In this document: positions 45,188 through 54,196 of the stretch, one piece after another
Numbering within the stretch: position 1 is the stretch's first letter
Layout: each line of letters starts with the position of its first letter
Assembly (NCBI GenBank): GCA_964426545.1
Contig: CAYRQP010000010.1
Coordinates: 37,594-101,593 of the forward strand
Reading direction: 5' to 3'
Length of the DNA stretch: 64,000 nucleotides
Source: CAYRQP01 sp964426545
GTDB lineage: Bacteria; Fermentibacterota; Fermentibacteria; Fermentibacterales; JCC-6
The notes under the pieces: generated by a model
Told to the model about the DNA's origin: nothing
The model's database searches: none
The model's input: only the letters and a program-made list of their open reading frames with translations
Program-made: the position numbers and the translations under genes

Positions 45188-45255
45188 ATTCTGCTTGACG
45201 GGTAAACATTTGTTCACTATTATTCTCCTGCGCGTGGCGGAGGATGGTGGTAATA

Positions 45256-45510
45256 ATGACGACGGAATACGCTGAACAGATCGAGATGATAGCCCACTTC
45301 AACAGCGGGAACATTCGTCCCTGTCGGTTTCTCTGGAGCGGGAGGGTTCATCATATCACGACCGTATCATCCACATGGGACAGCCGCGAAGGAGCCTATC
45401 CGCTTTATCACTATGTAGTCCGAACTGCTACTGAAGATATCTATGAGATTCACTTCAATACATTCGACCTTTTTTGGACGCTGGACTATCATTATGGCAT
45501 CGCAAAATAA
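45256..45510 (+). CDS. Small DUF6504-like protein upstream of dinB
   Basis: An 84-residue protein, MTTEYAEQIEMIAHFNSG onward. The central part (RPCRFLWSGRVHHITTV) and the beta-rich end (YHYVVRTATEDIYEIHF, WTLDYHYG) resemble DUF6504 proteins, often found beside DinB or other Y-family polymerases. ATG 45256 is preferred; GGTGG lies just before it, and an ATG at 45244 is also open. It overlaps dinB by 17 bp. A role in translesion synthesis is suggested by that pairing only. Confidence 0.65.
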   Translation: MTTEYAEQIEMIAHFNSGNIRPCRFLWSGRVHHITTVSSTWDSREGAYPLYHYVVRTATEDIYEIHFNTFDLFWTLDYHYGIAK

Positions 45511-46651
45511 ATGCCTCCGTCCCTCTTTAATTCTTCATGTCGATATGGATACCTATTTTGTGTCGGTCGAGCGTCTGGCATTTCCCTGGCTGAATGGAAT
45601 ACCGACTGCCGTCGGGGGGAGCAGCCCCCGCTCCATCATTGCATCCTGCAGTTATGAAGCCAGAGCCCTTGGCATTCATGCCGGGATGCCGGTTTACAAA
45701 GCCCGGCGGCTTGCCCCTGACCTGCAGATAGTCTCCGGGAGCCATCACAGTTATGAATCATACACAAAGCGCATATTCCGCATACTGTTTTCTTTTACAT
45801 CGAAGGTACAGCCGGTCAGCATAGATGAAGGATTCATGGATGTTACTGATGTCCTGCAGGGGAATAATCCTATCTCTTTTGGCAGAAAAATCCAGAAGAT
45901 AATCTTCGATGAGACTGGGCTATGGGCAAGCATAGGCATTGCCGAAAATAAACTGCTTGCCAAAATGGCTTCGAAGTATGCCAAGCCGCAGGGAGTAGCT
46001 GTTCTCACTCCGGAGGATATCATTGATTTCCCGATAAGTGCCATCTGGGGACTCGGTCCCGCCACTCAGAAAAAGTTTAAAGCAATGGGTGTTGAATTCA
46101 TATCAGATCTGCGGAAATTCACGAAGAAAGAATTCGAGTCCATGTTTGGAAAATATGGAGAAAATCTCTATTACGCCTGCAGGGGAATAGATGATGACCC
46201 TGTTATTGCCCAAGACGATGCTTCGCCGCCCAAATCCATAGGGAATGAGCAGACATTCAGGAAGGATGTCTCTCCTCCGGACGGATATGTTTCCATGCTG
46301 TACCGTATGTGCCAGAAAGTAGCCCGGCGTGCGCGGGACCAAAACCTTGCCGGCAGGACTATCACTCTTCGATACCGCTTGTCCAATTTCAAGAGAAAAA
46401 CCAGGGCACATTCGATATTCATGCCTACCAATAATGAGCGGATACTTTTTGCCGTGACACGCAAACTTGCTTTTGAAGAGATACATTCAGATATAAGACT
46501 CATAGGTGTATGCCTTACTTCACTTGTTCCTGCTATATCTTATCAGAGGGAGATGTTCGGGGACAGGAGCAGGGAGATAAATGAAGTAGCCGATGAAATA
46601 CGCCATAAATACGGAGAATATTCAATTACGGGCGGGAGGACGCTTGACTGA
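45494..46651 (+). CDS. dinB: DNA polymerase IV (Y-family)
   Basis: A 385-residue translesion polymerase. The palm carries LHVDMDTYFVSVERLAFPW with the first catalytic Asp and QPVSIDEGFMDVTD with the Asp-Glu pair. AENKLLAKMASKYAKPQG and the HhH segment GLGPATQKKFKAMGV follow, then the little-finger domain (RARDQNLAGRTITLRYRLSN). It starts at ATG 45494; the open frame further upstream lies in the previous gene. It overlaps the DUF72 gene by 8 bp. No LexA-type operator was recognised upstream. Confidence 0.94.
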   Translation: MASQNKCLRPSLILHVDMDTYFVSVERLAFPWLNGIPTAVGGSSPRSIIASCSYEARALGIHAGMPVYKARRLAPDLQIVSGSHHSYESYTKRIFRILFSFTSKVQPVSIDEGFMDVTDVLQGNNPISFGRKIQKIIFDETGLWASIGIAENKLLAKMASKYAKPQGVAVLTPEDIIDFPISAIWGLGPATQKKFKAMGVEFISDLRKFTKKEFESMFGKYGENLYYACRGIDDDPVIAQDDASPPKSIGNEQTFRKDVSPPDGYVSMLYRMCQKVARRARDQNLAGRTITLRYRLSNFKRKTRAHSIFMPTNNERILFAVTRKLAFEEIHSDIRLIGVCLTSLVPAISYQREMFGDRSREINEVADEIRHKYGEYSITGGRTLD

Positions 46652-47450
46652 TGAAGAAAAAGTTAAAAGCAAATTAGAAATCCGCATAGGAACTTCCGGG
46701 TACAGTTTTGCCGACTGGGAAGGCAACTTCTATCCATCCGGAACGCCAAAGGGAAAAATGCTCGATTACTATGCGAAGCACTTCGATACAGTTGAAGTGA
46801 ACAGTACATATTACCGTATCATGCATCCTACCGTTTCCCGCAACATGGTCAACAAAACCCCTGATGACTTCGAGTTTTTCATCAAGCTGCATTCGAGCAT
46901 GACACATTCGAGAGATGCATCAAAAGAACAGTGGAATGATTTTATGCAAATGCTCGAACCGTTTCGTGAAGAGGATAAACTATCAGGTCTTCTGGCGCAG
47001 TTTCCTTATTCATTCAAGCCGACTGAAGATAATCTGAAATACATTTGTTCTCTGCCGGAGATGACTGATAATATCCCGCTTGCAGTAGAGTTCAGATATG
47101 ACGGGTGGTATTTGACTTCAAAACTTGAATCGATATCAGGTGACGGTATGGCACTGGTGTCAGTCGACCTTCCGCGTCTCCCGCATCTTCCGCCGCCTGT
47201 GGGGATAGGCGGGAATCCTTTCGGTTATGTTCGGTTTCATGGAAGGAACAAGGGAAAATGGTGGGATGGCGGTGCGCTGAGGTACGACTATAATTACAGT
47301 ACGGAGGAGCTGAGGGCATGGGTTCCGACAATAGAGCATATCGGAAGGCGCTCCAATAAAGTATATTTGATGTTCAATAATTGCCATATGGGAAATGCGG
47401 CCCGGAATGCCCTGAGCATGAAAGAACTGTTTGGAGAGGATATTCAATGA
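46644..47450 (+). CDS. DUF72 domain protein
   Basis: A 268-residue TIM-barrel-like protein of the DUF72 family. It begins near IRIGTSGYSFADWEGNFYPS, then FDTVEVNSTYYRIMHPTV, FFIKLHSSMTHSRDA, GLLAQFPYSF, FGYVRFHGRNKGKWW and VYLMFNNCHMGNAA. Start TTG 46644 is used, with GGGAGG four bases upstream and overlap with the dinB stop; an earlier ATG would lie within dinB. The biochemical role is unknown, although it is often met next to DNA-repair genes. It overlaps the following lipoprotein gene by 4 bp. Confidence 0.9.
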   Translation: MTDEEKVKSKLEIRIGTSGYSFADWEGNFYPSGTPKGKMLDYYAKHFDTVEVNSTYYRIMHPTVSRNMVNKTPDDFEFFIKLHSSMTHSRDASKEQWNDFMQMLEPFREEDKLSGLLAQFPYSFKPTEDNLKYICSLPEMTDNIPLAVEFRYDGWYLTSKLESISGDGMALVSVDLPRLPHLPPPVGIGGNPFGYVRFHGRNKGKWWDGGALRYDYNYSTEELRAWVPTIEHIGRRSNKVYLMFNNCHMGNAARNALSMKELFGEDIQ

Positions 47451-48415
47451 AGAAGAAAAGACTGCTGTTATCGGTATTGTCCATTGCTGTACTGAATATT
47501 ACCGGATGCACAACAAGCCCGTCATTCGACATACACTTTCCGTTTTCTTTCCTGCAGGATATCACTGTTTCCGTAAATCCGGAGAACAGCTGTTATCTCA
47601 AAAGCGGTGATGACGGAGTTGTTTCTGCAGGGGATTCACTGTATTTCGTGGATTATTCGACAGGAATCTGTAATGCAAGATTATACATCGACGGATATTC
47701 CATCGAAGATGTGGGTGCAACGTCAGAAGGTGGTTACGCCCTTGCTCTGTGCGGCAATCTTCTGTACCATGTGAGCAACAATACTTATGATGTTCACGAC
47801 CCTACACCGCTCTCATCCTACGGAAAATTCATCCTGACTAACCCGCAGGGGAATTGGCATCTCTATTCGATAGGTTCCGGGTCGATTATCACGGTAAATT
47901 CAAATTCCTGGGATGTAGTAGCATCGCATGTTGTTTCCGGACTGGTTGATCCCATTGCAGCAGTTATTACAGCGGATGGAACAGCCATCTATATTGCAGA
48001 TGCAGACGATGACAAAATCAAGAAGATATCGACGGCTGACCTTAGCACAATTGCAGGAGAGTGTGAAGTCCCCGGCGGTATCAGTGATTTATGTGCAGGT
48101 TCGGGCAACCTGATATATGCCGCATGTGATTCGATAAGTGCAGTATGGGGAATAGATACAGGGACGGGACAACACCCGTCCTCTTATACTTACGACCTTC
48201 CGGCTCCGGCTGTCTGTATCACAGTAACCCCTGACGACCACTATATCTATGCCGGTTTCAGCAATGGGAGTATTTCAGTGATAAATACCGGGAATCTCGA
48301 TGTCGAAGCAACAACCACAAGTTATGGAACTCCGCTGGATATGGCAGTCAACGGTAGCGGTGAACGCGCCATAATCTGTTCCAACATCGGTAAAATCCTG
48401 ACGCTGCAAAAATAG
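47447..48415 (+). CDS. Beta-propeller (YVTN/WD-like) lipoprotein
   Basis: A 322-residue lipoprotein, start ATG 47447 overlapping the previous stop as ATGA. The signal ends at a lipobox near LNITGCTTS, so Cys21 would be lipidated. The rest is a seven-blade-type propeller with repeats such as AAVITADGTAIYIADADDD, DLCAGSGNLIYAACDSI and CITVTPDDHYIYAGFSNGS. Such envelope propellers usually bind proteins or polymers; no ligand can be inferred. ORFs further upstream in this frame lie in DUF72 and are rejected. Confidence 0.85.
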   Translation: MKKKRLLLSVLSIAVLNITGCTTSPSFDIHFPFSFLQDITVSVNPENSCYLKSGDDGVVSAGDSLYFVDYSTGICNARLYIDGYSIEDVGATSEGGYALALCGNLLYHVSNNTYDVHDPTPLSSYGKFILTNPQGNWHLYSIGSGSIITVNSNSWDVVASHVVSGLVDPIAAVITADGTAIYIADADDDKIKKISTADLSTIAGECEVPGGISDLCAGSGNLIYAACDSISAVWGIDTGTGQHPSSYTYDLPAPAVCITVTPDDHYIYAGFSNGSISVINTGNLDVEATTTSYGTPLDMAVNGSGERAIICSNIGKILTLQK

Positions 48416-48463
48416 GGGATGTTCTCGAATCTTTTAACTTATAAGACGGGTTAGGGAAATAAT

Positions 48464-49795
48464 ATGGGAATAAATTGTAGAAGAATGAGTATTGCAGTTC
48501 TCACCGGCGTACTACTATTGATATCTTCCTTCTCTTGCGGCAAGAAAACAGAGACTCCCAATGTACTCTTCATTATTATAGATACCCTGCGGGCCGATCA
48601 CCTCTCATGTTACGGATATGGCAGAGAAACATCCCCCACAATAGACAGTCTTGCAGCAACCGGTGTGAGGTGGGAGAACTGCCAGGCACAGGCACCATGG
48701 ACTCTTCCTGCAACTACAAGTATCTTTTCCGGTCTCAGTACGGCGCATCACGGGGCAGGCAGGAGGATAGGGATATCCTATGACTACATACTGCATCCGG
48801 AAATACCTGTCTTGCCGGTATTTTTCAAGGAAGCGGGCTATAGAACCTGCGGAATTTTCAATGTGGTACTTCTGAGTGAATCATATGGCTTCGACAAGGG
48901 ATTCGACCATTATTCCTGCGAGGCTGATGGAAACGGCAGAGCAGCTCTAATAGTCGATGAATTTCTGGACTGGGTATATCCCGGCAAAGATGAGACTTCA
49001 TTTTTTGCAGTTCTGCACTTTTTCGATGTTCATTCACCTTATGATCCACCCGGACCTTTTAATGATATGTTTCTGCCTGAAGACACACTGACTGAAACCA
49101 GATGGGAGATTAACGAGGAAATGGAACTTGTCAACCCTGAACATCTGGAACATTTCATCGCAAAATATGACGGAGAGATTGCCCGTGTAGACAGTGAACT
49201 ATCCAGGTTGTTCAGCTGCATTAGGAAGTGGGAACTGGACTCAAATACAATTATTGTCATTGCTGCCGACCACGGAGAAGAATTCCTTGATCACGGATGG
49301 ATTGGACATGGTGATCAACTGTATCAGGAACTTCTTCATGTTCCCCTGATAATGACCGGCCCCGGAATCCCTTCGGGTGAAGTAAGAAGTGAGAATGCTG
49401 CACAGTATGATATTCTGCCTACACTCCTGTCGCTTTGCATGATGGATGATACAGTTTCTTTCGACGGTATTGACCTCTTCAGCGAAGATGCGGGCATGGC
49501 AAGGTCTATTCCATCGAGTTGTCTTTCTTACATGACATCAGCACCACACACTATTCCTCTTGTTTCGGTACTCTGTAATCGAGAGAAATATATTGCTGTA
49601 CGGACTGACGGGAGACTGGAATATTCGATGTTTGATCTATATACAGATCCGGAAGAAACAGCACCTATTTCGGTAGATTCCATCACAATTGACCTTCTTG
49701 ATGACTATATAGTAACACCCCTACGCAGGGATCCTTCTGAAGTTTATCTCGATGATGAGACAATTATGGAACTGCAGGACCTGGGATATATTTAG
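48464..49795 (+). CDS. Sulfatase-fold (alkaline phosphatase superfamily) lipoprotein, copy 1
   Basis: A 443-residue lipoprotein (signal VLTGVLLLISSFSCGKK, Cys lipobox). The superfamily core is visible: NVLFIIIDTLRADHLSCYGY with the metal-binding Asp, AQAPWTLPATTSIFSGL at the nucleophile position, and IVIAADHGEEFLDHGWIGH with the C-terminal metal Asp and His. The nucleophile site has Thr rather than the Cys or Ser that is turned into formylglycine in true sulfatases, so a phosphodiesterase, phosphatase or phosphotransferase (LtaS/phosphonate-like) activity is more likely. It directly precedes a paralogue. Confidence 0.88.
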   Translation: MGINCRRMSIAVLTGVLLLISSFSCGKKTETPNVLFIIIDTLRADHLSCYGYGRETSPTIDSLAATGVRWENCQAQAPWTLPATTSIFSGLSTAHHGAGRRIGISYDYILHPEIPVLPVFFKEAGYRTCGIFNVVLLSESYGFDKGFDHYSCEADGNGRAALIVDEFLDWVYPGKDETSFFAVLHFFDVHSPYDPPGPFNDMFLPEDTLTETRWEINEEMELVNPEHLEHFIAKYDGEIARVDSELSRLFSCIRKWELDSNTIIVIAADHGEEFLDHGWIGHGDQLYQELLHVPLIMTGPGIPSGEVRSENAAQYDILPTLLSLCMMDDTVSFDGIDLFSEDAGMARSIPSSCLSYMTSAPHTIPLVSVLCNREKYIAVRTDGRLEYSMFDLYTDPEETAPISVDSITIDLLDDYIVTPLRRDPSEVYLDDETIMELQDLGYI

Positions 49796-51109
49796 ATGAG
49801 TAAGTCTGGTGTGATAGTACTTACAGTTTGTGTTGTAGTACTGATGTTCGCCTGCGGAAGTTCATCAGAGAACCCAAATGTACTGATAATTCTAATCGAT
49901 GCACTGAGGGCTGATAACCTATCCTGCTATGGTTATAACAGGAATACATCTCCTTCTATAGACAGTATTGCATTAACGGGGGTGAAGTGGAAGATCTGTC
50001 AGGCACAGGCACCATGGACCCTGCCCGGTACATCTTCCATATTCTCGGGACTGAGTGTACAAAATCACGGAGCCGGAAGGAATACCGGTACGATGACTAC
50101 ATTTGGAATGAACCCCGGAATGCCGATCCTCCCCGAACTCTTCGAGAATGCGGGATACCGAACCTGCGGCATATTCAATGTTCCACTTCTAAGTGAAGTC
50201 TACGGTTTCGACAGGGGATTCGACCATTATTCATACTATCCCGACGGAGACAGGCGGGCTGCCCTCATTGTCGATGAGTTTCTGGAGTGGGTTTCGGGTG
50301 ATGATGATGAATTTATGGCGGTTCTTCATTTTTTCGATGTTCACGACCCTTATAATCCGCCGCCCCCGTTCGACAGGATGTTTCTTCCGGAAGATACACT
50401 CTCGTTGATCGACTGGGAGATAGATGAAGATGGGGAGCTGCTGCATCCGGAATATCTCGAACACTATCTTGCTATGTATGACGGAGAAATTGCCTGGGTC
50501 GACAGCGAACTTTCAAGGTTGTTTCAAAACATGAGAGAAATGGAAATAGCTGACAATACTATTATCGTTGTAATTGCCGACCATGGTGAGGAGTTCCTCG
50601 AACACGGATGGATCGGACACGGTGGTACATTCTATCAGGAACTTCTTCGGATTCCACTCATAATGACGGGTCCCGGTATTCCATCCGGAGAGATAAGAGG
50701 GGAGACTGCCGCGCAATTCGATCTTCTCCCGACACTACTCGCACTCTGCTCTATTGAGAGTACCGTTGTTTTCGACGGAATCGACCTCCTTTCAGACAGC
50801 AGTACTGCTGAAAAACGAGGAATTCCATCGAGCGGACTTCTTTTCAGCAGTAGAATGATGGAAATGTTCCCGGTTGTGTCCATTCTACTGGGGAACATCA
50901 AGTACATAGCATTCAGGGATGAAGGAACACTGAAGTACGCTATGTTCGACCTGAACACAGATCCACAGGAAAGGCATTCAGCCATTCCGGATGCTTTTGC
51001 AATCGAAATGCTGGACAATTACATAATATCGCCGCCAATGTGGGAACCATCCGAAGTGGAATTGGATGAACAATCGATTAGGGAGCTTGAAGGACTGGGG
51101 TACCTTTAA
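49796..51109 (+). CDS. Sulfatase-fold lipoprotein, copy 2
   Basis: A 437-residue paralogue of the preceding protein, beginning one base after its stop. It has a lipobox (VVVLMFACGSS), NVLIILIDALRADNLSCYGY, AQAPWTLPGTSSIFSGL with Thr at the nucleophile site, MAVLHFFDVHDPYNPP, and VVIADHGEEFLEHGWIGH. Copy 1 and copy 2 match almost throughout, so this is a tandem duplication. Both probably sit in the outer membrane and act on phospho- or sulfo-esters. The stop overlaps the end of the convergent glycosyltransferase gene by 4 bp. Confidence 0.88.
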   Translation: MSKSGVIVLTVCVVVLMFACGSSSENPNVLIILIDALRADNLSCYGYNRNTSPSIDSIALTGVKWKICQAQAPWTLPGTSSIFSGLSVQNHGAGRNTGTMTTFGMNPGMPILPELFENAGYRTCGIFNVPLLSEVYGFDRGFDHYSYYPDGDRRAALIVDEFLEWVSGDDDEFMAVLHFFDVHDPYNPPPPFDRMFLPEDTLSLIDWEIDEDGELLHPEYLEHYLAMYDGEIAWVDSELSRLFQNMREMEIADNTIIVVIADHGEEFLEHGWIGHGGTFYQELLRIPLIMTGPGIPSGEIRGETAAQFDLLPTLLALCSIESTVVFDGIDLLSDSSTAEKRGIPSSGLLFSSRMMEMFPVVSILLGNIKYIAFRDEGTLKYAMFDLNTDPQERHSAIPDAFAIEMLDNYIISPPMWEPSEVELDEQSIRELEGLGYL

Positions 51110-52008
51110 CCTTTCCTGAACGGTTTAGCGAACATAAGAAGAGTCCACGATGATGGATGCATCCAGCATCCGTATATAATCGAGATAAACGCGAATTTCC
51201 TTGCATTGCGTTCATCGCTAATCTCAGAATATCCTGCAGCATCGTGAAGAGCGGCATACCCCAGGAAGCGAAGTCGGTGAAGGAAGCAGCGAAAGTACTT
51301 CCTGTGACGCTCTACCATTAACTTACGCCGCGGAAACCGGGCAGTTTTGTACGACCTTGATATCTGTGCATCGGAGTGTTTTCTATAACAGTATGTATCC
51401 CTATCCGTTGCACAGCCCCTGTATTCACCTTCGAGAATTCCTATCACAAAATCCATATCAGCGTTTCCACGGGAGAGGATACCTTCGGAATAGTATCCTC
51501 CCAGTTCTTCCCATATTCTCTTTCTTATCATCATGATAGATGGGAAACAACCAATGTTCATGTTCCGGCGTTTCAGAGGAAATTGAAAATCACTACTCTT
51601 GTTCAGTTCACCGAAATACTGGTAGTTTCCATAGGTGTAGTCCGCGTCATGTTCAGAGACGGCTGAATACAGATCTTCGAGAGAAGTTGGAAGCAGTTTG
51701 TCATCTGTATCAAGGGGTATAACGAATTCAGTACCAGCGAGTTCGATTGCTTTGTTGCGGCAGGGATATGCACCCATATTCTCGTCAAAAGTAAATTTTC
51801 TGAGTCTCGGATGCTCGATTGAATTAAAGACTGCATCGGTTGCTTTGTCGGAATTTCCGTCTTTGACAAGAACAGCTTCCCAATGTTCGAAATTCTGGGC
51901 AAGTACACTTTCCCATGCTTCGCGGAGCATTTCGCCTTCACGGTAGCATACCATACAAACTGTTATGAGATTTGTTTCTGTCTTTGAATTGTCAGGTTCC
52001 TTCATCAT
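51106..52008 (-). CDS. Family 2 glycosyltransferase
   Basis: A 300-residue GT-A transferase. The start is taken at ATG 52008 (a second ATG follows at 52005); GGAAGG lies just upstream, and the frame upstream runs into the prepilin peptidase gene. Motifs are ITVCMVCYREGEMLREAW, VLVKDGNSDKATD, FVIPLDTDDKLLP (D-x-D metal motif), and GNADMDFVIGILEGEYRG with the later acidic catalytic base. The C-terminal part is basic and aromatic. It likely makes a surface polysaccharide or decorates pili or other proteins; the neighbouring pilD is co-oriented. Confidence 0.86.
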   Translation of the reverse strand: MMKEPDNSKTETNLITVCMVCYREGEMLREAWESVLAQNFEHWEAVLVKDGNSDKATDAVFNSIEHPRLRKFTFDENMGAYPCRNKAIELAGTEFVIPLDTDDKLLPTSLEDLYSAVSEHDADYTYGNYQYFGELNKSSDFQFPLKRRNMNIGCFPSIMMIRKRIWEELGGYYSEGILSRGNADMDFVIGILEGEYRGCATDRDTYCYRKHSDAQISRSYKTARFPRRKLMVERHRKYFRCFLHRLRFLGYAALHDAAGYSEISDERNARKFAFISIIYGCWMHPSSWTLLMFAKPFRKG

Positions 52009-52021
52009 GCCTTCCAGAAAA

Positions 52022-52870
52022 TTATCCGGGTGTAGCAAAAGCAATATAGAGGTCCCAGATGAACTGACCTGTGAAGAGGGAGATGATTGCTCCCGCTGCC
52101 ATAAAGGGACCAAATGGAATTGGTTTTCGTTTATTTCGTCCTGCCATGATGGTGAAAACTCCTACAAGAGCCCCTATAAGAAATGCGAGGAAGAGACCGA
52201 CAGCAGTCAATCTCCATCCTAGGAAAGCACCTATCATTGCCGCCAGTTTTATGTCACCCCATCCCATGCCGCCCTGAAACTCTTCAGCATCCTCTTCCTG
52301 ACCTTCAGGCACGATAGCATAGTTGTCTCTGTTGTGCAGAATAAATCCGCTGATAACTCTGATAAGCAGGAAGAAACCAAAAGCTCCCAATGCTGTTAGA
52401 ATAGAAGGAATAAAGTCGACACCATCCGGGATTATTGAGAATGCTATACCGAGAACAGTCCCGCCAATGCTGACTGAATCGAGGATTATCCAGTGGTCGA
52501 GGTCGGTGAGAATTGCACAGATCAGAAGGGAGATGAATACGGCATCCCGGGCAAATACTACAAAGTGAAAATCATTGTTAATGCAGTTGAGCATTGTTCC
52601 GGCAAAGAGAAGCCCTGTCATAAGTTCTACTATTGCGTATCTGACGGAGAATTTTCCCCCGCAGGCACGGCACTTTCCGCGAAGAATCAGATAACTGAGT
52701 ATGGGTATGTTGTCATACCACTTTATGAGAGTATCGCATTTCGTACAGGAACTCGGCGGCTTCAGGAGTGACTTTCCGAGAGGGACGCGCCATGCAGCCA
52801 CATTTAGGAAACTCCCGATGGATATCCCCAAGAAAAATGCAAAGGAAGCAAACAAGAGTATATCCAGCAC
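52022..52870 (-). CDS. pilD: Type IV prepilin peptidase / N-methyltransferase
   Basis: About 282 residues if started at GTG 52870, which has GAGG six bases upstream; a TTG at 52882 is open but has no ribosome site. The N-terminal domain holds FLGISIGSFLNVAAWRVP and paired cysteines (CTKC and CRAC), a zinc-ribbon-like methyltransferase segment. The membrane aspartyl protease has LICAILTDLDHW and MGWGDIKLAAMIG with the two catalytic Asp. It cleaves and methylates prepilin or pseudopilin leaders, so a pilus or type II secretion system is expected, although no pilin genes are here. It lies 13 bp upstream of the glycosyltransferase gene. Confidence 0.93.
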   Translation of the reverse strand: MLDILLFASFAFFLGISIGSFLNVAAWRVPLGKSLLKPPSSCTKCDTLIKWYDNIPILSYLILRGKCRACGGKFSVRYAIVELMTGLLFAGTMLNCINNDFHFVVFARDAVFISLLICAILTDLDHWIILDSVSIGGTVLGIAFSIIPDGVDFIPSILTALGAFGFFLLIRVISGFILHNRDNYAIVPEGQEEDAEEFQGGMGWGDIKLAAMIGAFLGWRLTAVGLFLAFLIGALVGVFTIMAGRNKRKPIPFGPFMAAGAIISLFTGQFIWDLYIAFATPG

Positions 52871-52901
52871 TATTAACCTCAATCAGATGAATGCAATACA
52901 A

Positions 52902-52929
52902 TTGTAAAAACAATACATTCTATTATAAT
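52902..52929 (+). promoter_or_regulatory. Probable promoter for the outer-membrane barrel gene
   Basis: TTGTAA at 52902-52907 and a perfect TATAAT at 52924-52929 are separated by 16 bp. The first downstream ribosome site is near 52980 and the barrel gene starts at 53090, so the mRNA would have a long leader of roughly 150 bases. Confidence 0.5.
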
Positions 52930-52989
52930 TCATAAGTTGGTATAGTGGAACTTAATTTTTAATTGGCATGAATCGAGAAAGGAGAAAAT

Positions 52990-53046
52990 ATGCAATATGC
53001 CATTGGACCCGAAGCAGAAGTAACTACTCGTATAGTGGTGCGGTGA
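52990..53046 (+). CDS. Possible 18-codon leader peptide upstream of the barrel gene
   Basis: AAAGGAG lies 5 bases before an ATG at 52990, giving MQYAIGPEAEVTTRIVVR and a TGA at 53044-53046. The first codons echo those of the downstream barrel gene (ATGCAATATGCC against ATGAAATATGCC), so it may be either a true regulatory uORF or the remnant of a duplicated translation start. No known leader family is recognised. Confidence 0.4.
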   Translation: MQYAIGPEAEVTTRIVVR

Positions 53047-53089
53047 CAATCAACCTGCGATATGGTAGTATCGCAAGAAAGGAAACAGC

Positions 53090-54133
53090 ATGAAATATGC
53101 CGTAGTTCTTGTTCTGGCAGCAACTATGCTGGCATTTGCTGGCGGTGAGTTCTCCACAGGCGGCTCTGATCTCTTCAAGTTCAGCGGGTACAATAAGTTC
53201 TTCTTCGGAATATTTGGGGAAGAAGATGCAAATCCTGCCAGTACTTTCAGTTTTTACAATTACACATCGTGGGACCCTGTAATCAACGATGTCTTTTCAG
53301 CCCGAATGAGTTTCGATACGAAATACGGATACAGCAGCGACTTTACTCTTAAACTTGCCTGTCTATGGGTTAAAATGAACATAATACCCGAAATCAGTAT
53401 TAAGGGCGGTCGTTTCAAACTCCCGTTTGGGTATGCATTTTACCGCTCCGGTTCTTCTCTTCCATTTTACAGCAGAGCTGCAGTATCACAAGATGACTTC
53501 AAGGCTTTTGGAGGTCGTGACATCGGGGTAAGAGCTGATGTTAACTTCGACCCGATTACGCTAAACATCGTGTACACGAACGGTACAGATGGGTTAGCAG
53601 ATACCCTCTCTAATAGACAGATTACAGCCAGACTTCTTTTAGAACCGGCAGAATGGGTCAGCTTGGGTGCTGCTTATGCGATGATAGGCGAGAGCGAAAC
53701 GGAAACCACCGATGCCTGGGATGCAACCGGAATCAATATCTTTGCCTATGCAAACTACCCGGTTTCTGACAATGCAACCATAAATTTTGAAGGTGAATAC
53801 TTTATTCTCGGTTATCAGGGACCTGAAGCAGAAGGAATGGAAAATATAGACGGCACAGACTACTATGCATCTCTTGCTGGCACTTTCGGTGTAGATATGG
53901 GACCTATATCTGCACTGCAGCCTGCATTGAGATATGAAGCATTCGATTCGGCAGAACAGAAAGCAGTAGGTGCTGAAGGAAGTAAGGATGCAGAAACAGC
54001 AATTGAGTTCTGCCTGAATATGCACACCGGCAGCATGAATACATTCCAACTTGGCGCACGGATGTTCGGATTTGAAGATGAAGATATAGACAGTTATAAT
54101 AACATATATCTGAGTTGGCGGCTTAAGTTCTAA
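53090..54133 (+). CDS. Porin-like outer-membrane beta-barrel
   Basis: A 347-residue protein with a signal peptide (YAVVLVLAATMLAFAGG), alternating beta strands throughout, and a C-terminal Phe (IYLSWRLKF), the classic end of outer-membrane barrels. The strand around IKGGRFKLPFGYAFYRSG resembles phosphate-selective or general porins. Gene-specific loops are acidic (GESETETTDAWDAT). GAAAGGAAAC lies before the ATG. It is probably strongly expressed from the promoter at 52902, with a leader ORF ahead. A GC-rich hairpin follows. Substrate not known. Confidence 0.85.
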   Translation: MKYAVVLVLAATMLAFAGGEFSTGGSDLFKFSGYNKFFFGIFGEEDANPASTFSFYNYTSWDPVINDVFSARMSFDTKYGYSSDFTLKLACLWVKMNIIPEISIKGGRFKLPFGYAFYRSGSSLPFYSRAAVSQDDFKAFGGRDIGVRADVNFDPITLNIVYTNGTDGLADTLSNRQITARLLLEPAEWVSLGAAYAMIGESETETTDAWDATGINIFAYANYPVSDNATINFEGEYFILGYQGPEAEGMENIDGTDYYASLAGTFGVDMGPISALQPALRYEAFDSAEQKAVGAEGSKDAETAIEFCLNMHTGSMNTFQLGARMFGFEDEDIDSYNNIYLSWRLKF

Positions 54134-54139
54134 GTTCAA

Positions 54140-54176
54140 GGAGCTATTCCCCGGACTGTGTTCGGGGAATGGCTCC
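54140..54176 (+). terminator. Strong hairpin after the barrel gene
   Basis: GGAGC (54140-54144) and ATTCCCCG face CGGGGAAT and GCTCC (54172-54176) around a short loop. The stem is strong and nearly perfect but lacks a T run, so it may work as an attenuator or mRNA 3' end protector rather than a classical terminator. It lies 6 bp after the barrel stop. Confidence 0.5.
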
Positions 54177-54196
54177 GGTATATCAGGAAGGAAGAC

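Noticed and set aside
48464..51109. Formylglycine-dependent sulfatases
   Set aside because: No Cys or Ser in the C/S-x-P-x-R context; Thr is at the nucleophile place.
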